Source: an uncultured Mollicutes bacterium (GTDB lineage Bacteria; Bacillota_I; Bacilli_A; RFN20; CAG-826). Taken from it: a stretch of DNA of 12,912 bases. Shown piece by piece: positions 1 through 6,610 of the stretch (position 1 is its first letter; each line of letters opens with the position of its first letter). The notes under the pieces were generated by a model. The model was given only the letters and a program-made list of their open reading frames with translations. It searched no databases and had not been told where the DNA came from. Location of the stretch: the NCBI GenBank assembly GCA_937893635.1, contig CALBGF010000254.1, positions 1 to 12,912 on the forward strand, written 5' to 3'. Made by a program: the position numbers and the translations under genes.

Positions 1-38
1 AAAAAAACTACCCAACTGATAACAAAATTGGATAGTTT
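1..38 (-). terminator. Intrinsic terminator of the uronate operon
   Basis: Read on the minus strand, the arms at 28-38 (AAACTATCCAA) and 5-15 (TTGGGTAGTTT) pair over 11 bases with one G-U wobble around a 12-base loop. The stem is followed by an uninterrupted U tract (the A run at 1-7). It begins about 20 bases past the kdgK stop, so it ends the leftward five-gene transcript. Confidence 0.88.
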
Positions 39-58
39 ATAAGTAAAATTTTATTTAA

Positions 59-1081
59 TTATCTTTGTACTCTTCCAGAAGCATTTCCTTTAGCAAGAGA
101 TAAAACTTCATCTTCACTTACTAAGTTAAAATCACCTGGAATTGTATGTTTTAAGGCAGAAGCCGCAACTGCGAATTCAAGAGCTTTTGCTTGATCAAAA
201 TCATATTTTAATAAGCCATGAATTAATCCACCAGCAAATGAATCTCCACCACCAACACGGTCAATGATTGGTTCAATATCATAATGTTTAGATTCATAGA
301 ATTCTTTACCATTATAAATTAATGCTTTCCAACCATTATGAGTTGCACTATATGATTCTCTTAATGTAGATACAACTAGTTTGAAACCAAATTCTTGTTG
401 CATTTGTTTGAATATTTCATAATATCCTTTAGCGTCAGTATCGCCTTTATCAACATTAGCGTTAGGTTTAAATCCTAAACATAATTGTGCATCTTCTTCA
501 TTACCAATACATACATCAACATATTGCATTAATGGACGCATAACAGAAATTGCTTTTTCACTTGTCCATAATTTTTTTCTAAAGTTTAAATCACAAGAAA
601 TTGTAACGTTGTGTCTTTTAGCGGCTATACAAGCTCCACGTAAAATATTAGCTACTTCATCAGATAAAGCTGGTGTAATGCCTGACCAGTGGAACCAAGT
701 TGCACCTTCAAAAATCTTATCAAAATCAAAATCGCTTATTGATGCTTCAGCAATTGATGAATGAGCACGGTCATAAATTACTTTTGATGGACGCATTGAA
801 GCACCACTCTCTAAGTAATAGATACCTAATCTATTTCCGCCACGAGCAACATAATCAGTATGAACACCATATCTTCTTAAAGCGTTAACTGCGCATTGGC
901 CAATCTCATGAGCAGGTACTTTACTAACAAAGTAAGCATCATGACCATAATTTGCCAAAGAAACAGCAACATTAGCTTCGCCACCACCATAGCAAGCATC
1001 AAATTCTTGACATTGAACAAAACGAGAATTACCTGCAGATGATAATCTAAGCATTATTTCTCCCATTGTAACGATTTTCAT
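59..1081 (-). CDS. kdgK: 2-keto-3-deoxygluconate kinase, PfkB family
   Basis: This cytoplasmic sugar kinase phosphorylates 2-keto-3-deoxy-D-gluconate (KDG) to KDPG, the fourth step of the hexuronate pathway. The 340-residue product has the PfkB/ribokinase fold. It carries an N-terminal substrate-binding glycine motif (YGGGEANVAV, residues 31-40) and the C-terminal anion-hole and catalytic-base motif DRVGGGDSFAGG (275-286), with Asp280 as the expected base. I chose the ATG at 1081 rather than the one at 1090. The AAGGAGA ribosome site (1091-1097) is 10 bases from the former but abuts the latter, and MKIVTMGE is the usual family start. The ribosome site overlaps the eda stop, so the two genes are probably translationally coupled. 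It is the last gene of the operon. The KDG assignment, rather than fructokinase or another PfkB sugar kinase, rests largely on the neighbouring eda and uxuA. Confidence 0.9.
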   Translation of the reverse strand: MKIVTMGEIMLRLSSAGNSRFVQCQEFDACYGGGEANVAVSLANYGHDAYFVSKVPAHEIGQCAVNALRRYGVHTDYVARGGNRLGIYYLESGASMRPSKVIYDRAHSSIAEASISDFDFDKIFEGATWFHWSGITPALSDEVANILRGACIAAKRHNVTISCDLNFRKKLWTSEKAISVMRPLMQYVDVCIGNEEDAQLCLGFKPNANVDKGDTDAKGYYEIFKQMQQEFGFKLVVSTLRESYSATHNGWKALIYNGKEFYESKHYDIEPIIDRVGGGDSFAGGLIHGLLKYDFDQAKALEFAVAASALKHTIPGDFNLVSEDEVLSLAKGNASGRVQR

Positions 1082-1095
1082 ATTTTTCATTCTCC

Positions 1096-1674
1096 TTAGT
1101 TAAGCCATTTGGCTAATTTTTTACAGTTTTCAACGATATCGCCTTTCATCATAAAGCTACCGCCAACTGCGTAAATTGTTTCATTATTTAAATATTCGTC
1201 AATATTTGTTTCATCCACTCCACCCGTAGGTAAGAATTTAACTTGTGGGAAAGGTTTAGATAAGTTATTGATTGCTTTTAATCCACCATAGACATTGCTA
1301 GGGAAGAATTTAACAACTTTAATACCATATTCTAAAGCTTCCATAATTTCAGTTGGAGTAACACATCCTGGGAAATAAGGAATATTATGTTCATTACAAG
1401 CTTCTGCTACACCTTTTGAAAAACCTGGAGAGACAATAAATTGAACTCCTAAGTTAATTGCTTGAAGAGCTTGTTCTTTATTAATAACAGTTCCAGCACC
1501 AATACACATATCCTTATATTCTTTAATAGCTAATTCAATAGCTTTAGGAGCATAAGCAGTACGGAATGTGATTTCTGCTACTTTAATGCCACCTTCTAAT
1601 AAGCTAGATAATTTGTGTCTAGTATCTTCTTCATCTTTAACTACCACAACAGGTATAATCTTATAATGTTCCAT
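1096..1674 (-). CDS. eda: KDPG aldolase (2-keto-3-deoxy-6-phosphogluconate aldolase)
   Basis: This class I aldolase cleaves KDPG into pyruvate and glyceraldehyde-3-phosphate, the last step of the uronate pathway. The 192-residue protein covers a complete single-domain TIM barrel, slightly shorter than the E. coli enzyme. The key motifs are present in order: EITFRT with the catalytic Glu34, GAGTV (59-63), FIVSPGF (79-85), PGCVTPTE (102-109), VKFFPS with the Schiff-base Lys122, and the phosphate-binding PTGGV near residue 149. The ATG at 1674 follows an AGGAG at 1687-1691 with a rather long 12-base spacer. It sits 7 bases after uxaC and 14 bases before kdgK. Members of the family also act on 4-hydroxy-2-oxoglutarate, but the operon context favours KDPG. 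Confidence 0.94.
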   Translation of the reverse strand: MEHYKIIPVVVVKDEEDTRHKLSSLLEGGIKVAEITFRTAYAPKAIELAIKEYKDMCIGAGTVINKEQALQAINLGVQFIVSPGFSKGVAEACNEHNIPYFPGCVTPTEIMEALEYGIKVVKFFPSNVYGGLKAINNLSKPFPQVKFLPTGGVDETNIDEYLNNETIYAVGGSFMMKGDIVENCKKLAKWLN

Positions 1675-1681
1675 TTTAAAT

Positions 1682-3013
1682 CTATTCTCCTTTTACTAAT
1701 TTATTAGCGTTTTTATAACTAATATTTGTAGCAAGTTCAATTGCGGAGTTTTCGTCATATTCGCCATTTTCCACTAACTCGCCAATGTAACTTGCAAGTA
1801 CGCGTCTAAATAAATCAAATCTAACATAGCTAGCGAATGATCTGCTATCGGTAAGCATACCCATATTGTTTCCTAAAAATGAGTATTCAGCAATAACACT
1901 AAGGTTATGTTTGATACCTAAAACTGTATCATTAAACCACCAAGCAGGTCCAATACTAACATTTCTAAATGCTCCTGTTAAACAAGCAAGAGCTTTTAAG
2001 TTTTCATCATTTAATGTATAAAGAATGATCTTTGGTCTTTCTTCATCTTTAATGTTATTTAAGAATTTAATAACATTTTTGATATCAATTGGATTAGAAA
2101 TAATATCAAATCCAGTATCAGGACCACACGCCTTAAATTCATCACTATTAACATTTCTTGTAACATCAAAGTGAATTTGCATGCTCATATCACGTTTCTT
2201 ATATTCTTTTGCTAAATAAGTAAGTATAAATCCTAAGAAAGCTTCATAATCAACATCTTTCCATGTATCTCTTTTAATGAATAATGCACGTGCTTCTTCA
2301 ATAGTTGGATAAACACTAGGAAAGTATTCAAAGCTTTGATCAGATATAACAGCGCCTTTAGAAACAAAGAAATCTAAACGGCTATTAATAACACTTAATA
2401 AATCATCTAAATCATTAATTTCTTTATTAGCGCTTTTAGCAAGATCATTTAAATATTCTTCGCTTAATCTAAATAATTTATCAGGTCTAAATGTAGGTAA
2501 GATTTTTACTCCATCATAAATACCATGATACTTTAAATCACTAGTAGGATCATCAGTAGTGCAAACATACTTAACATTAAATTTTTTAAACAAATCACGA
2601 ATGTGCATATCTTTTGCTATTTTATTAGCATTTTCATATATGCTTAAAGCATTTGATTCATTTAATGGTTTATTGATGCCAAATATTTCTTTTAATTCTA
2701 AGTGTGACCAATAATATAATGGATTACCAATTAAATTAGGCATAATGCTTGCGTATTTGATGAACTTTTCTTTATAACTAGCATCGCCAGTAATATATTT
2801 TTCTTCAATACCATTTAAGCGCATCGCACGCCACTTATAGTGATCTCCACCCATCCATAATTTGCCAATATCTTCCACTAATGGATTAGTGGCAATAGCC
2901 TCAGGATCTAAGTGGCAATGATAATCTACAATTGGTAAATCTTTAATTGCTTCATAGATATGTTTTGATGTTTCATTCGTTAATAAAACATTATCATCAT
3001 AAAACTTTTTCAT
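1682..3013 (-). CDS. uxaC: Glucuronate (uronate) isomerase, divergent
   Basis: This amidohydrolase-superfamily isomerase converts D-glucuronate to D-fructuronate (and typically D-galacturonate to D-tagaturonate), the entry step of the pathway. Visible family landmarks are the metal-binding H32-C-H34 motif after a hydrophobic strand, GPDTGFD (297-303), GPAWWFND (355-362) and MLTDSRSF (386-393), with Asp389 and Arg391 expected in the active site. At 443 residues it is somewhat shorter than the roughly 470 of E. coli UxaC. Several spots that I recall as strongly conserved differ. SDQ replaces the usual SDH at 224-226, HFDVTRNVN replaces the HIGAxRNNN-type motif at 281-289, and VRFDLFRR replaces the TRHEYFRR type at 397-404. 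The start at 3013 has a GGAGG site upstream. It lies 3 bases after uxuA. The call is secure at family level, but substrate preference is less certain because of the substitutions. Confidence 0.9.
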   Translation of the reverse strand: MKKFYDDNVLLTNETSKHIYEAIKDLPIVDYHCHLDPEAIATNPLVEDIGKLWMGGDHYKWRAMRLNGIEEKYITGDASYKEKFIKYASIMPNLIGNPLYYWSHLELKEIFGINKPLNESNALSIYENANKIAKDMHIRDLFKKFNVKYVCTTDDPTSDLKYHGIYDGVKILPTFRPDKLFRLSEEYLNDLAKSANKEINDLDDLLSVINSRLDFFVSKGAVISDQSFEYFPSVYPTIEEARALFIKRDTWKDVDYEAFLGFILTYLAKEYKKRDMSMQIHFDVTRNVNSDEFKACGPDTGFDIISNPIDIKNVIKFLNNIKDEERPKIILYTLNDENLKALACLTGAFRNVSIGPAWWFNDTVLGIKHNLSVIAEYSFLGNNMGMLTDSRSFASYVRFDLFRRVLASYIGELVENGEYDENSAIELATNISYKNANKLVKGE

Positions 3014-3016
3014 TGC

Positions 3017-4063
3017 TTATTTATCCTCCAAATCTTGGTAAGCTTCAAATAAGCCATTAATATAAGCACATCCTAAAGCACGATCAAATAAGCCATATCC
3101 TGGTTTTTTATTTTCGCCAAAAATGTTTCTGCCATGATCAGGTCTTACGTATCCATCAAAATGATTCTTGACTAAAACATGAACTATTTCATTAATTGGT
3201 AAACTACCAGTTTTTGAATAATGTCCTGATTCATAGAAAGAATTATTGTTATCGGTATAACAAATATTTCTTAAATGAGCAAAGTGAATACGATTAGCGC
3301 GTGAGTATTTATCCGCCATCTTGACTAAATCGTTATCTTTTCTTGCTCCTAAACTACCAGTGCAAAATGTTAATCCGTTATTAGTGGATTTAACTGCATC
3401 AAATAATTTATCTAAATCTTCTTCGGTAGAAATAATTCTTGGTAGTGAGAATATATCCATTGGTGGATCATCTGGGTGAATAGCCATTTTAACATCTAAT
3501 TCATCACAAACTGGGATAATTTTATTTAGGAAATAAACTAAATTATCAAATAATTGTTCATGTGAAATGTTTTTGTACTCATCAAGAAGACTATTTAATT
3601 CTTCTGAAGTATAGCTTTCATCCCATCCTGGTAAATGAAGATTTTTAGGATCTAACTTTTTAAAATCATCAAATGAGAAACTAAGTGATTCACTACCATC
3701 AACATTTTGATGATGTAAATTTGTTCTTGTCCAGTCAAATACAGGCATAAAGTTATAACAAATTACTTTAACACCAATTGAAGCAACACGACGAATATTT
3801 TCAATGTAATTGGCAATATATTTATCGCGTGTTGGTTTTCCTAATTTAATATCTTCGTGAACAGGAATAGATTCAACAACTTCAAATTTTAATCCTTTAT
3901 CTTCACATAATTGTTTTTGTCTTTTTAAAGATTCCATTGGCCAAACTTCGCCAACTTTAACTTCATAACAACTGCTAACAACACCAGACATATTAGGAAT
4001 TTGTCTAATATAGTCTAGAGGTATTGAATCAGTTTCTCCATACCATCTAAATGTTAATTTCAT
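3017..4063 (-). CDS. uxuA: Mannonate dehydratase
   Basis: This metal-dependent enzyme of the xylose-isomerase-like TIM-barrel class dehydrates D-mannonate to 2-keto-3-deoxygluconate. The 348-residue length is normal for Gram-positive UxuA. Signature stretches are all present: WYGETDSIPL (7-16), CYNFMPVFDWTRT (102-114), the metal-site HPDDPP (196-201), FCTGSLGAR (233-241), HFAHLRN (260-266) and VRPDHGR (306-312). The ATG at 4063 is preceded by AGGAG at normal spacing. It is 2 bases downstream of the SDR gene, so the pair fructuronate reductase then mannonate dehydratase is expressed together. Together with uxaC it specifies the glucuronate branch rather than the galacturonate (uxaA/uxaB) branch. 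Confidence 0.95.
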   Translation of the reverse strand: MKLTFRWYGETDSIPLDYIRQIPNMSGVVSSCYEVKVGEVWPMESLKRQKQLCEDKGLKFEVVESIPVHEDIKLGKPTRDKYIANYIENIRRVASIGVKVICYNFMPVFDWTRTNLHHQNVDGSESLSFSFDDFKKLDPKNLHLPGWDESYTSEELNSLLDEYKNISHEQLFDNLVYFLNKIIPVCDELDVKMAIHPDDPPMDIFSLPRIISTEEDLDKLFDAVKSTNNGLTFCTGSLGARKDNDLVKMADKYSRANRIHFAHLRNICYTDNNNSFYESGHYSKTGSLPINEIVHVLVKNHFDGYVRPDHGRNIFGENKKPGYGLFDRALGCAYINGLFEAYQDLEDK

Positions 4064-4065
4064 AA

Positions 4066-4923
4066 TTAAACTCCTGAATAAGCAGAGAATCCGCCATCGA
4101 TTGGAACACAGATTCCGGTAATAAATGATGCGCCTTTAGCATCAATTAAGAATAATACAGCACCGATTAATTCTTCTACTTCACCAAATCTACCCATTGG
4201 TGTAGATCTTAAAATCTTACCAGTTCTTGCAGTTGGTGTGCCATCAGGGTTCCATAATAAACTTGCATTTTGTTTAGTTGAGAAAAATCCTGGCGCAATA
4301 GCGTTAACTCTAATACCAACATGTGAGAAATGTACTGCTAACCAACTTGTGAAGTTAGAAACAGCAGCTTTAGCTCCAGAATATGCTGGAATCTTTGTTA
4401 AAGGTGTATATGCATTCATTGAAGAAATATTTAAGATTGAACAATCTTTTCTTCCCATCATATCACTAGCAAATACTTGAGTTGGAAGTAATGTACCAAT
4501 TAAATTTAAATTGAATACATATTCAAATCCACTAACATCAAGGTTGAAGAATGTTTTCATACTCTTCATATCATCATCAAGTTCAGCAAATTCATTATCT
4601 GTTGTAGCTAATGGATTATTACCACCAGCACCATTAATTAAAATATCAACAGGTCCTAATTGTTTTAATATTTCTTGGTGGCACTCTTCTAACATGTCTT
4701 TTTTCAAAACATTTGCTTGTAGGGCGATAGCTTTTCCCCCATTAGCGGTAATTTCATCTGCAAACTTTTGAGCACTTTCTAATTTATAATCAAGTAACGC
4801 CACTTTAGCGCCACAAAGAGCAATTGCTTTAGCTAAACAAGAGCATATAACTCCTCCTGCTCCTGTAATAACAACTACTTTATCTTTTAGATCGATAGTA
4901 AATGGTAAATCTTTCTTTTCCAT
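4066..4923 (-). CDS. uxuB: SDR-family D-mannonate oxidoreductase (fructuronate reductase)
   Basis: This NAD(P)-dependent short-chain dehydrogenase most likely reduces D-fructuronate to D-mannonate. In many Firmicutes a protein of this SDR type, resembling B. subtilis YjmF, replaces the unrelated long-chain UxuB of E. coli. The 285-residue protein has the cofactor motif TGAGGVICS (20-28), NGAGGNNPLATT (97-108), and the catalytic Ser167/168, Tyr181 and Lys185 (YSGAK). It also has a PGFFSTKQN stretch and the C-terminal IDGGFSAYSGV typical of this subgroup. I place the start at the ATG at 4923, which has a GAGAGGA ribosome site about 7 bases upstream. An in-frame GTG at 4962 would add 13 unconserved residues and would begin upstream of the predicted transcription start. 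It is the first gene of the operon. Activity on fructuronate is inferred from the subgroup and neighbours. Confidence 0.9.
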   Translation of the reverse strand: MEKKDLPFTIDLKDKVVVITGAGGVICSCLAKAIALCGAKVALLDYKLESAQKFADEITANGGKAIALQANVLKKDMLEECHQEILKQLGPVDILINGAGGNNPLATTDNEFAELDDDMKSMKTFFNLDVSGFEYVFNLNLIGTLLPTQVFASDMMGRKDCSILNISSMNAYTPLTKIPAYSGAKAAVSNFTSWLAVHFSHVGIRVNAIAPGFFSTKQNASLLWNPDGTPTARTGKILRSTPMGRFGEVEELIGAVLFLIDAKGASFITGICVPIDGGFSAYSGV

Positions 4924-4948
4924 ATAATTGATCCTCTCTTTCTTTACA

Positions 4949-4976
4949 ATTACATTGTACACTCAAGGTATGTCAA
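4949..4976 (-). promoter_or_regulatory. Sigma-A-type promoter of the uronate operon
   Basis: On the minus strand a perfect -35 TTGACA (4971-4976) is separated by 16 bases from TGTAAT (4949-4954, 5 of 6 matches to the -10 consensus). This would start transcription near 4942-4947, leaving a leader of about 20-25 bases that contains only the ribosome site of the SDR gene. Confidence 0.7.
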
Positions 4977-4980
4977 TATT

Positions 4981-5012
4981 AATTGCATTTATTTTAAAGA
5001 AATATTGCAAAA
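4981..5012. promoter_or_regulatory. Candidate operator pair for the AraC-family regulator (site A)
   Basis: TTGCAT (4983-4988) and TTGCAA (5005-5010) start 22 bp apart, about two helical turns. The pair sits 7 bp upstream of the -35 of the leftward uronate promoter and overlaps the predicted -35 of the rightward regulator gene. That position suits activation of the operon and autoregulation. The same spacing of the same box recurs at 5880-5908 and 6052-6079. The role is inferred. Confidence 0.45.
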
Positions 5013-5033
5013 TGTAAATTGCTATTATATTAT
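5005..5033 (+). promoter_or_regulatory. Predicted promoter of the AraC-family gene (leaderless)
   Basis: TTGCAA (5005-5010), a 17-base spacer and TATTAT (5028-5033) form a plausible sigma-A promoter. The expected transcription start, 6-7 bases after the -10, falls on or next to the ATG at 5040. There is no Shine-Dalgarno sequence between -10 and ATG, which is consistent with a leaderless mRNA. Confidence 0.5.
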
Positions 5034-5039
5034 AAAAGT

Positions 5040-5861
5040 ATGTTTAACTTTTTATACCGCGACATTGATTTCGCCCACAAATTAAATGGCCATACATTGC
5101 CATCCGATGACTTTAAAAAACATATGCACGATTTCTATGAACTAATCTTCTTTGTGAGAGGGGAAGTTGACTATATGATTGAATCAAAAGCAAAGAAATT
5201 AGTTCCAAATGATATCATCCTTATTCCTGCTGGTTCATTACACTATGGTGTAGCGGACCAACATCATGAATATGAACGCTATGTCTTAAAATTTCCTATC
5301 AACATTATACCTGAAAGTCTAGCTAAAGAATTGCATGAGTTTTCAGGATTTTCTGGTAATTATTCATTTTTAGATCGTTATTTCAAAGAATTAGATACTA
5401 TCGTGGATAATTACAAGCCAGAACACGCCTATATTTTATTGGTTAATCAACTTATTCGTGTTTTAATTGATATGCAAAATAATAATCAAAAAGAAGACGA
5501 AGGTATTCAACATAATCGTGTTGTTGCTCAAGTAATTAACTACATCAATGATAATATTAAAAAGAATATAACTCTAAATGACATTTGTGATGCTTTACAC
5601 TTCTCAAGAGCGCATATTTCTAATGAATTTTCTAAAGTAATGCGTGTTACTGTAATGACTTATATTCGTTATAAAAAAATCATTGCCGCTCATCAAAAAA
5701 TATTACAAGGAAATGTCAAAGTAAATGAAGTGGCGTATGAATATGGTTTCCAAGAATATTCCACATTCTATCGTAATTACATAAAAATCATTGGTAAACC
5801 ACCATACGATAGAAATAATTCTAAAAAAAGATATAAAAATCCTATTGTTTCCTTAAATTAG
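5040..5861 (+). CDS. AraC-family transcriptional regulator with N-terminal cupin sensor
   Basis: This cytoplasmic DNA-binding regulator probably responds to a sugar ligand. Residues 8-88 form a cupin-like sensor domain with the usual AraC pattern (HMHDFYELIFFVRGEVDY, then DIILIPAGSLHYG). Residues 162-257 are the double helix-turn-helix domain, with the first HTH around LNDICDALHFSRAHISNEF and the second around VNEVAYEYGFQEYSTFYRNY, followed by the family-typical IGKPPYDRN. The length of 273 residues is normal. I start at the ATG at 5040. The upstream in-frame TTG at 5019 has no ribosome site and would lie inside the promoter. The ATG has no ribosome site either, which fits leaderless translation. 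The gene is divergent from the uronate operon and precedes the GH3 operon, and paired TTGCAA boxes flank it on both sides, so it is the likely local regulator of both. The ligand is unknown; a uronate or oligosaccharide would be the natural guess. Confidence 0.9.
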   Translation: MFNFLYRDIDFAHKLNGHTLPSDDFKKHMHDFYELIFFVRGEVDYMIESKAKKLVPNDIILIPAGSLHYGVADQHHEYERYVLKFPINIIPESLAKELHEFSGFSGNYSFLDRYFKELDTIVDNYKPEHAYILLVNQLIRVLIDMQNNNQKEDEGIQHNRVVAQVINYINDNIKKNITLNDICDALHFSRAHISNEFSKVMRVTVMTYIRYKKIIAAHQKILQGNVKVNEVAYEYGFQEYSTFYRNYIKIIGKPPYDRNNSKKRYKNPIVSLN

Positions 5862-5875
5862 ATGAAGTTTTATTG

Positions 5876-5917
5876 AATATTGCAATTTGATTAGAATAAT
5901 AATTGCAATATTTTTTT
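5876..5917 (+). terminator. AT-rich intrinsic terminator after the regulator gene (also candidate site B)
   Basis: AATATTGCAATT (5876-5887) and AATTGCAATATT (5901-5912) are perfect 12-base inverted arms around a 13-base loop, followed by a T run to 5917. It lies 14 bases past the regulator stop, the right place for a terminator, although the stem has only two G-C pairs. The arms also contain TTGCAA boxes 23 bp apart (5880, 5903), so the element may double as, or instead be, an operator. Confidence 0.6.
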
Positions 5918-5926
5918 ATTTTACAT

Positions 5927-5997
5927 TTTTTTCAAAGTAACACATTTAAAGCATTCTATAAATTTAGATAGTTTCTATCTATAAATCTTTGAAAAAA
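5927..5997. repeat. 71-nt palindromic structure in the intergenic region
   Basis: A perfect 11-base outer inverted repeat, TTTTTTCAAAG (5927-5937) with CTTTGAAAAAA (5987-5997), encloses an inner hairpin TAGATAG-TTT-CTATCTA (5965-5981). About 27 unpaired bases lie on the left side between the two. It could form an RNA structure in either orientation or a cruciform. I cannot assign a function. It lies between the regulator terminator and the promoter region of the rightward operon. Confidence 0.5.
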
Positions 5998-6051
5998 TTA
6001 TTTTCATTCATTAATCAATGTTCACAAAATGTAAAAAAGCAAGTAGTTATT

Positions 6052-6079
6052 TTGCAATATTCTTATGTATTAATTGCAA
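6052..6079. promoter_or_regulatory. Candidate operator pair for the AraC-family regulator (site C)
   Basis: TTGCAA at 6052-6057 and again at 6074-6079 start 22 bp apart, the same arrangement as site A upstream of the uronate operon. The proximal box directly abuts the weak -35 (TTGCTA, 6080-6085) of the rightward operon. That is the usual position for an AraC-type activator. Confidence 0.45.
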
Positions 6080-6108
6080 TTGCTACAATTAATTAAGAAA
6101 TATAAAAT
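6080..6108 (+). promoter_or_regulatory. Weak predicted promoter of the surface-glycosidase operon
   Basis: TTGCTA (6080-6085), a 17-base spacer and TAAAAT (6103-6108) are the best-placed promoter elements before the membrane-protein gene. Both hexamers deviate from consensus, which fits an activator-dependent promoter. An alternative -10, TATACT (6108-6113), has no well-spaced -35. Confidence 0.35.
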
Positions 6109-6118
6109 ATACTCGAAG

Positions 6119-6133
6119 TTGAAAGCGCTTTGT
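6119..6133. promoter_or_regulatory. cre-like palindrome (possible CcpA site)
   Basis: The sequence TTGAAAGCGCTTTGT contains the perfect palindrome AAAGCGCTTT. It matches the Gram-positive cre pattern WTGNAANCGNWNNCW at all defined positions except the final C. It lies just downstream of the predicted promoter and 11 bases before the GGAGG of the first gene, where a bound repressor would block elongation. The CG-containing core stands out in an otherwise A/T-only region. Confidence 0.4.
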
Positions 6134-6154
6134 GCTTTTATAATGGAGGAAAAC

Positions 6155-6610
6155 ATGAAAATTCTTAATTATCTTAAAGATTTCATAAAAACTCGTACGG
6201 CTGGATTCTATATTTCTAGCGTGGGAGCTATTTTATGCTTAATCTCTTCATTCATCTATTGGGGTGGATATGTTGGCAGTCCAGACATCGGTAGTTACTA
6301 CAATGTTGGAGTTCCATTACTTTTGTTAATCGGAAGTCTAGTTTTCATTGGAATGATTCTATTTGATGTTACTAGCAAATTTGCTACTCCTATACTATGG
6401 ATTATCACTTTAGCCGCATTTTGTTTAGATATTCGTACATCTTATATGTATCTAACAACTGTGTTCTTTGGTGGTGTAACTTGGGATGCATTTACAACAA
6501 TGAATATGGGTTTCTTTTTACCTTTAGTTTTTATGTTAATTGCGCTCATTTTATCATTTATTGGAATAATGAAAAAACAAGGAAGGAAGGAAACATATGA
6601 AAAGAAATAA
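6155..6610 (+). CDS. Four-helix integral membrane protein of unknown function
   Basis: I do not recognise the family. The 151-residue protein has a short basic N terminus, about four hydrophobic helices (roughly residues 16-37, 50-70, 77-93 and 117-138) and a charged lysine-rich C-terminal tail. The loop after helix 1 (YWGGYVGSPDIGSYYNVG) is rich in Gly and Tyr, and the loop before helix 4 contains GGVTWDAFTTMNMG. I place the start at the ATG at 6155, preceded by a strong GGAGG with 6-base spacing. In-frame codons further upstream (to a TTG at 6074) lie in the promoter region. Its end overlaps the GH3 gene by 14 bases, implying translational coupling. Position suggests a partner of the membrane-anchored glycosidase, for example in its assembly or in handling its products, but nothing in the sequence proves this. 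Confidence 0.85.
   Translation: MKILNYLKDFIKTRTAGFYISSVGAILCLISSFIYWGGYVGSPDIGSYYNVGVPLLLLIGSLVFIGMILFDVTSKFATPILWIITLAAFCLDIRTSYMYLTTVFFGGVTWDAFTTMNMGFFLPLVFMLIALILSFIGIMKKQGRKETYEKK

Noticed and set aside
700..888. Short plus-strand open frame opposite kdgK
   Set aside because: It is antisense to a well-conserved kinase, has no ribosome site, and has a low-complexity product rich in His, Gln and Leu. It is a shadow of the real gene.
4238..4771. Two plus-strand open frames opposite the SDR gene
   Set aside because: Both lie entirely within a conserved oxidoreductase on the other strand, and neither has a ribosome site or a recognisable protein pattern.
4924..4962. Extension of the SDR gene to an upstream GTG
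   Set aside because: The extra 13 residues are unlike the family start. The internal ATG has the ribosome site, and the GTG lies upstream of the predicted transcription start.
5019..5039. TTG start extending the regulator by seven residues
   Set aside because: It falls inside the promoter and has no ribosome site; the ATG at 5040 gives the normal family N terminus.
6074..6154. Upstream extension of the membrane-protein gene from a TTG
   Set aside because: The segment covers promoter elements and the cre-like site, and the GGAGG directly precedes the ATG at 6155.
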